In this document: piece by piece, positions 61,605-64,000 of the stretch
How positions within the stretch are numbered: position 1 is the first letter of the stretch
Layout of the letters: each line of letters starts with the position of its first letter
Source of the DNA: Microbacterium hydrocarbonoxydans
GTDB taxonomy: Bacteria; Actinomycetota; Actinomycetes; Actinomycetales; Microbacteriaceae
Reading direction: 5' to 3'
DNA: 64,000 bases
NCBI RefSeq assembly: GCF_023715885.1
Contig: NZ_JAMBOY010000001.1
Span: forward strand, 843,987-907,986
Notes under the pieces: generated by a model
The model's database searches: none
What the model saw: the letters and a program-made list of their open reading frames with translations, nothing else
What the model was told of the DNA's origin: nothing
Program-made: the position numbers and the translations under genes

Positions 61605-62588
61605 ATGGCTAGCCAGGACTGGTTCGACAAGGACTTCTACAAGACCCTCGGGGTCTCGAAAGACGTCAGCGACGCCGATCTCAAGAAGACGTACCGCAAG
61701 CTCGCACGCAAGTACCACCCCGACTCCAATCAGGGCGACGAGAAGGCGGAGGCGAAGTTCAAGGAGATCAGCGAGGCGTACTCGGTGCTCTCCGACTCCG
61801 AGCAGCGCAAGGAGTACGACGAGATCCGCGCCATGGGCTCGGGCGCCCGCTTCACGGCGGGCGGCCAGTCCGGCGGCGGCTTCGAAGACGTCTTCAGCCG
61901 GTTCGGCCAGCAGGGGCGCGGACAGTCCGCCGACTTCGAGGACATCTTCGCGATGTTCAACCAGGGGCAGGGCGGCTCGTTCGGCTCCGGCCGGTTCGGG
62001 CAGACCTCCGGCGGCTTCCGCGGCTTCGGCGGCCCCCAGCGGGGCGCCGATGTCACGGCGCGGACGACCCTCGACTTCGTCACGGCCGTGCAGGGCGAGA
62101 CCATCACCCTGCAGGGCGAGGACGGCAAGCCGTTCAAGGTGAAGATCCCCGCCGGCGTCTCCGACGGGCAGAAGATCCGCTTGCGCGGTCGGGGGCGCCC
62201 GTCCCCGGACGGCGGTGAGAGCGGCGACATCGTGGTGCAGATCACAGTTCGACCCCATCCGGTCTTCACCCGTGACGGCCTGAACCTGCGCATCGTCGTT
62301 CCGGTGACCTTCACCGAGGCCGCGCTCGGTGCGACGATCGAGGTCCCGACGCTCGGTGCCGAGACGGTGAAGCTGCGGGTCGCTCCCGGCACCCCCTCCG
62401 GTCGCGTCCTGCGCGTCAAGGGCCGCGGCGTCACCACCGCCAAGGGCACCGGCGACCTGCTCGCCGAGCTCCAGATCGCGGTGCCGTCGCACCTCGACGA
62501 GGAGGCCAAGGATGCGCTGCAGAAGTTCCAGGCCCTCGAACCGAACGAGAATCCTCGCGCCGACCTCATGGCGAAGGCGCGGCGATGA
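61605..62588 (+). CDS. dnaJ: DnaJ-family co-chaperone without zinc finger
   Basis: A 327-residue J-protein. The J domain is residues 9-75 with HPD at 38-40. A long Gly/Phe/Gln-rich linker follows (SGGGFEDVFSRFGQQGRGQS), then the C-terminal client-binding domains (about 150-310; VKIPAGVSDGQKIRLRGRGR). There is no cysteine at all, so the zinc finger of classical DnaJ is missing, as in CbpA-type proteins. It stimulates DnaK ATPase and delivers clients. It lies between grpE and hspR in one operon. Confidence 0.94.
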   Translation: MASQDWFDKDFYKTLGVSKDVSDADLKKTYRKLARKYHPDSNQGDEKAEAKFKEISEAYSVLSDSEQRKEYDEIRAMGSGARFTAGGQSGGGFEDVFSRFGQQGRGQSADFEDIFAMFNQGQGGSFGSGRFGQTSGGFRGFGGPQRGADVTARTTLDFVTAVQGETITLQGEDGKPFKVKIPAGVSDGQKIRLRGRGRPSPDGGESGDIVVQITVRPHPVFTRDGLNLRIVVPVTFTEAALGATIEVPTLGAETVKLRVAPGTPSGRVLRVKGRGVTTAKGTGDLLAELQIAVPSHLDEEAKDALQKFQALEPNENPRADLMAKARR

Positions 62589-62633
62589 CCATGACGACGA
62601 TCACGAACACCGGACGGAAGAAGGTGACACTCC

Positions 62634-63065
62634 ATGGCTGACATGCAGATGGATGCCGACACCCCGGTGTTCGCGATCGCCGTCGCTGCCGAACTCGCCG
62701 GCATGCACCCGCAGACTCTGCGACAGTACGACCGGATCGGGCTCGTGGTGCCCGGTCGCACCTCCGGCGGCTCGCGCCGATACTCGACCCGCAACATCGA
62801 GCAGCTCCGCGAGGTCGCGCAGCTCTCGTCGGAGGGCATGAGCCTTCCGGCCATCGCACGTCTGCTCGACCTCGAGGACGAGAACCGGATGCTGCGGCGC
62901 CGTATCGCCGAACTCGACGCCGCCCTGCGCGCGGAGCGGGAGAACCGCCCGGGAGTTCGGGTGTTCGCCGCGGGATCGTCGGGTGTCGTGCCGATGCCGA
63001 ACGGTCGGCGCATCCGCCGGTCCACGGATCTGGTGCTCTGGCGCCCGGGCAGCGGTCGCGGCTGA
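62634..63065 (+). CDS. hspR: Heat-shock repressor HspR (MerR family)
   Basis: A 143-residue MerR-family protein. The helix-turn-helix reads FAIAVAAELAGMHPQTLRQY, followed by DRIGLVVPGRTSGGSRRYST (wing) and a coiled coil (EDENRMLRRRIAELDAALRA). It represses the dnaK operon by binding HAIR sites with DnaK as co-repressor in related bacteria. Here the HAIR site at 59016-59036 and this gene's place at the operon end make the assignment firm. Confidence 0.96.
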   Translation: MADMQMDADTPVFAIAVAAELAGMHPQTLRQYDRIGLVVPGRTSGGSRRYSTRNIEQLREVAQLSSEGMSLPAIARLLDLEDENRMLRRRIAELDAALRAERENRPGVRVFAAGSSGVVPMPNGRRIRRSTDLVLWRPGSGRG

Positions 63066-63081
63066 CCGCACGTGCCCGATC

Positions 63082-63102
63082 CACCCCGACACGCCCGGGG
63101 TG
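63082..63102 (+). terminator. Possible terminator of dnaK operon
   Basis: CACCCCG-acacgcc-CGGGGTG is a 7-bp stem with a 7-base loop starting 17 bases after the hspR stop codon. No T-run follows. The stem is GC-rich, as expected of a terminator in this genome. Confidence 0.55.
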
Positions 63103-63292
63103 CCACGCCCGATTTGCCAGACTCCCGCGATCCGCGTAACTTATTACTTGTTCGCCCCACAGGGACGCGGAGAGGCCGAGAGCCTTACCCCCCTCAAGCG
63201 GAGAACCACCTCCCTCAGATCAGCTCCCCGGAGCAGATCGCGGACATACTTCTGTCCGATGAGGGAGCTTCCCGAACAGGATGGCGGTCGAT
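63103..63292. other. Gene-free spacer before the rRNA promoters
   Basis: About 190 bases without a recognisable gene. The stretch TAACTTATTACTTG near 63138 is unusually AT-rich here. An upstream rRNA promoter or activator site is possible, but I see no clear -35/-10 pair in it. Confidence 0.5.
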
Positions 63293-63320
63293 TTGACAGC
63301 CAGATCGGAACGGATAAGCT
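63293..63320 (+). promoter_or_regulatory. rRNA operon promoter P1
   Basis: TTGACA (63293-63298), 16 bases, TAAGCT (63315-63320). It is preceded by GGTCGATT and followed by GTGAAGTTGCCC, a block repeated after P2. It is 95 bp upstream of P2. Confidence 0.85.
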
Positions 63321-63387
63321 AGTGAAGTTGCCCGAGCGCGATCAGCGCGGGGCGCGGAACTGGGCCTGAATCACACGGCGTGTCGAT

Positions 63388-63415
63388 TTGACAGCCGGGA
63401 CGGCGCAGGTAAGAT
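63388..63415 (+). promoter_or_regulatory. rRNA operon promoter P2
   Basis: TTGACA (63388-63393), 16 bases, TAAGAT (63410-63415). It has the same GTCGATTTGACAGCC upstream block and GAAGTTGCCC downstream block as P1, so the two are tandem duplicates. Confidence 0.88.
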
Positions 63416-63664
63416 TGAGAAGTTGCCCTTCGGGCCTGACTGTGATGGTTGGGTCGGGGGAGCGTCCGATCCTTGAGAACTCAACAGCGTGCACTTGTCA
63501 AATGCCAAATAACCTCGACTCCACGTCATGTGGGGTGAGATTCCTTTGGATCAAAGACCACTCTTTCGGGAGTGGCAACGGATAGTCAGCAATGATTTAT
63601 CTCTTTGGTCAGCATCAAACTCGCTGCGTTCATCGTTTTCCCGGTGTTCGTATGCATTTCTTTT
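63416..63664 (+). other. 16S rRNA leader with antitermination-like motif
   Basis: Transcribed spacer between P2 and the 16S gene. CTTGAGAACTCAACAGCGTG (63472-63491) is the leader block seen upstream of many actinobacterial rRNA genes. A small hairpin, CCACTC-tttcgg-GAGTGG (63558-63575), follows and may be part of RNase III processing or antitermination. No ORF here looks real. Confidence 0.65.

Positions 63665-64000
<336 letters not shown>

Noticed and set aside
63472..63484. CTTGAGAACTCAA as a HAIR element for HspR
   Set aside because: It has both half-sites but almost no spacer, not the 7 bases needed, and it belongs to the usual actinobacterial rRNA leader block.

Overview
The window is 64 kb of very GC-rich DNA that looks like chromosome from a high-GC Gram-positive actinobacterium, most likely of the family Microbacteriaceae (Microbacterium or a close relative). 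The reasons are the codon bias, the dnaK-grpE-dnaJ-hspR operon with HAIR operators, a single-chain dCTP deaminase of the actinobacterial type, a DUF222/HNH protein, and a partial 16S rRNA gene at the right end (63665-64000) behind tandem rRNA promoters. Genus is an inference; only the first ~335 bases of the 16S gene are present. There is no insertion sequence, prophage, CRISPR array or integrase.

Left part (1-13.7 kb): a DUF2470 protein, a lipoprotein of the serine beta-lactamase/DD-peptidase fold that has lost its catalytic motifs, a CorA-type Mg2+ channel, an APC amino-acid permease, a GPP34 protein, a DeoR regulator divergent from a small DUF4406/deoxyribosyltransferase-like protein, an SDR, a DUF1684 protein, and an APC permease / FAD oxidoreductase / FGGY kinase operon divergent from a HutC-type GntR regulator with a near-canonical operator between them.

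Catabolic island (13.7-26.6 kb): a LacI regulator (20744-21745) sits among three transcription units that carry the same ATACGTAT-core palindrome upstream. These are an ABC importer without its own ATPase plus an alpha/beta hydrolase; a histidinol-dehydrogenase-like enzyme, SDR and HpcH/HpaI aldolase; and a tandem SnoaL-like protein plus a bicupin. A LysR regulator and a second histidinol-dehydrogenase-like gene follow. Together this looks like an uptake-and-oxidation pathway for a small hydroxylated compound whose identity I cannot read from the sequence. It is the best candidate for an undescribed system here.

Middle (26.6-45.6 kb): a BrkB/YihY membrane protein, GH2 beta-mannosidase, RecQ helicase abutting a spore-photoproduct-lyase-like radical SAM protein, a sigma factor that has region 2 but no region 4, a CMD/AhpD-like protein with an AraC regulator, a BLUF blue-light sensor, tRNA-Gly(CCC), dcd, a TetR/DUF6069 pair with twin operators, two divergent MarR regulators that both carry long histidine-rich tails, a DUF222-HNH protein, a CDF cation transporter and an MFS/UMF1 transporter.

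Right part (45.6-64 kb): a double-length Lrp regulator divergent from an MHS transporter / amidohydrolase / ThDP enzyme / ureohydrolase operon (possibly guanidino-compound breakdown), a RIO-type kinase preceded by a 19-codon ORF, an MFS exporter, an AraC regulator, a DUF3817 protein, a large surface protein with fibril-type repeats and a sortase-like tail, the heat-shock operon with a readable promoter and operators, and the start of an rRNA operon. Several convergent gene pairs share bases of their stop codons, and strong inverted-repeat terminators separate many units.
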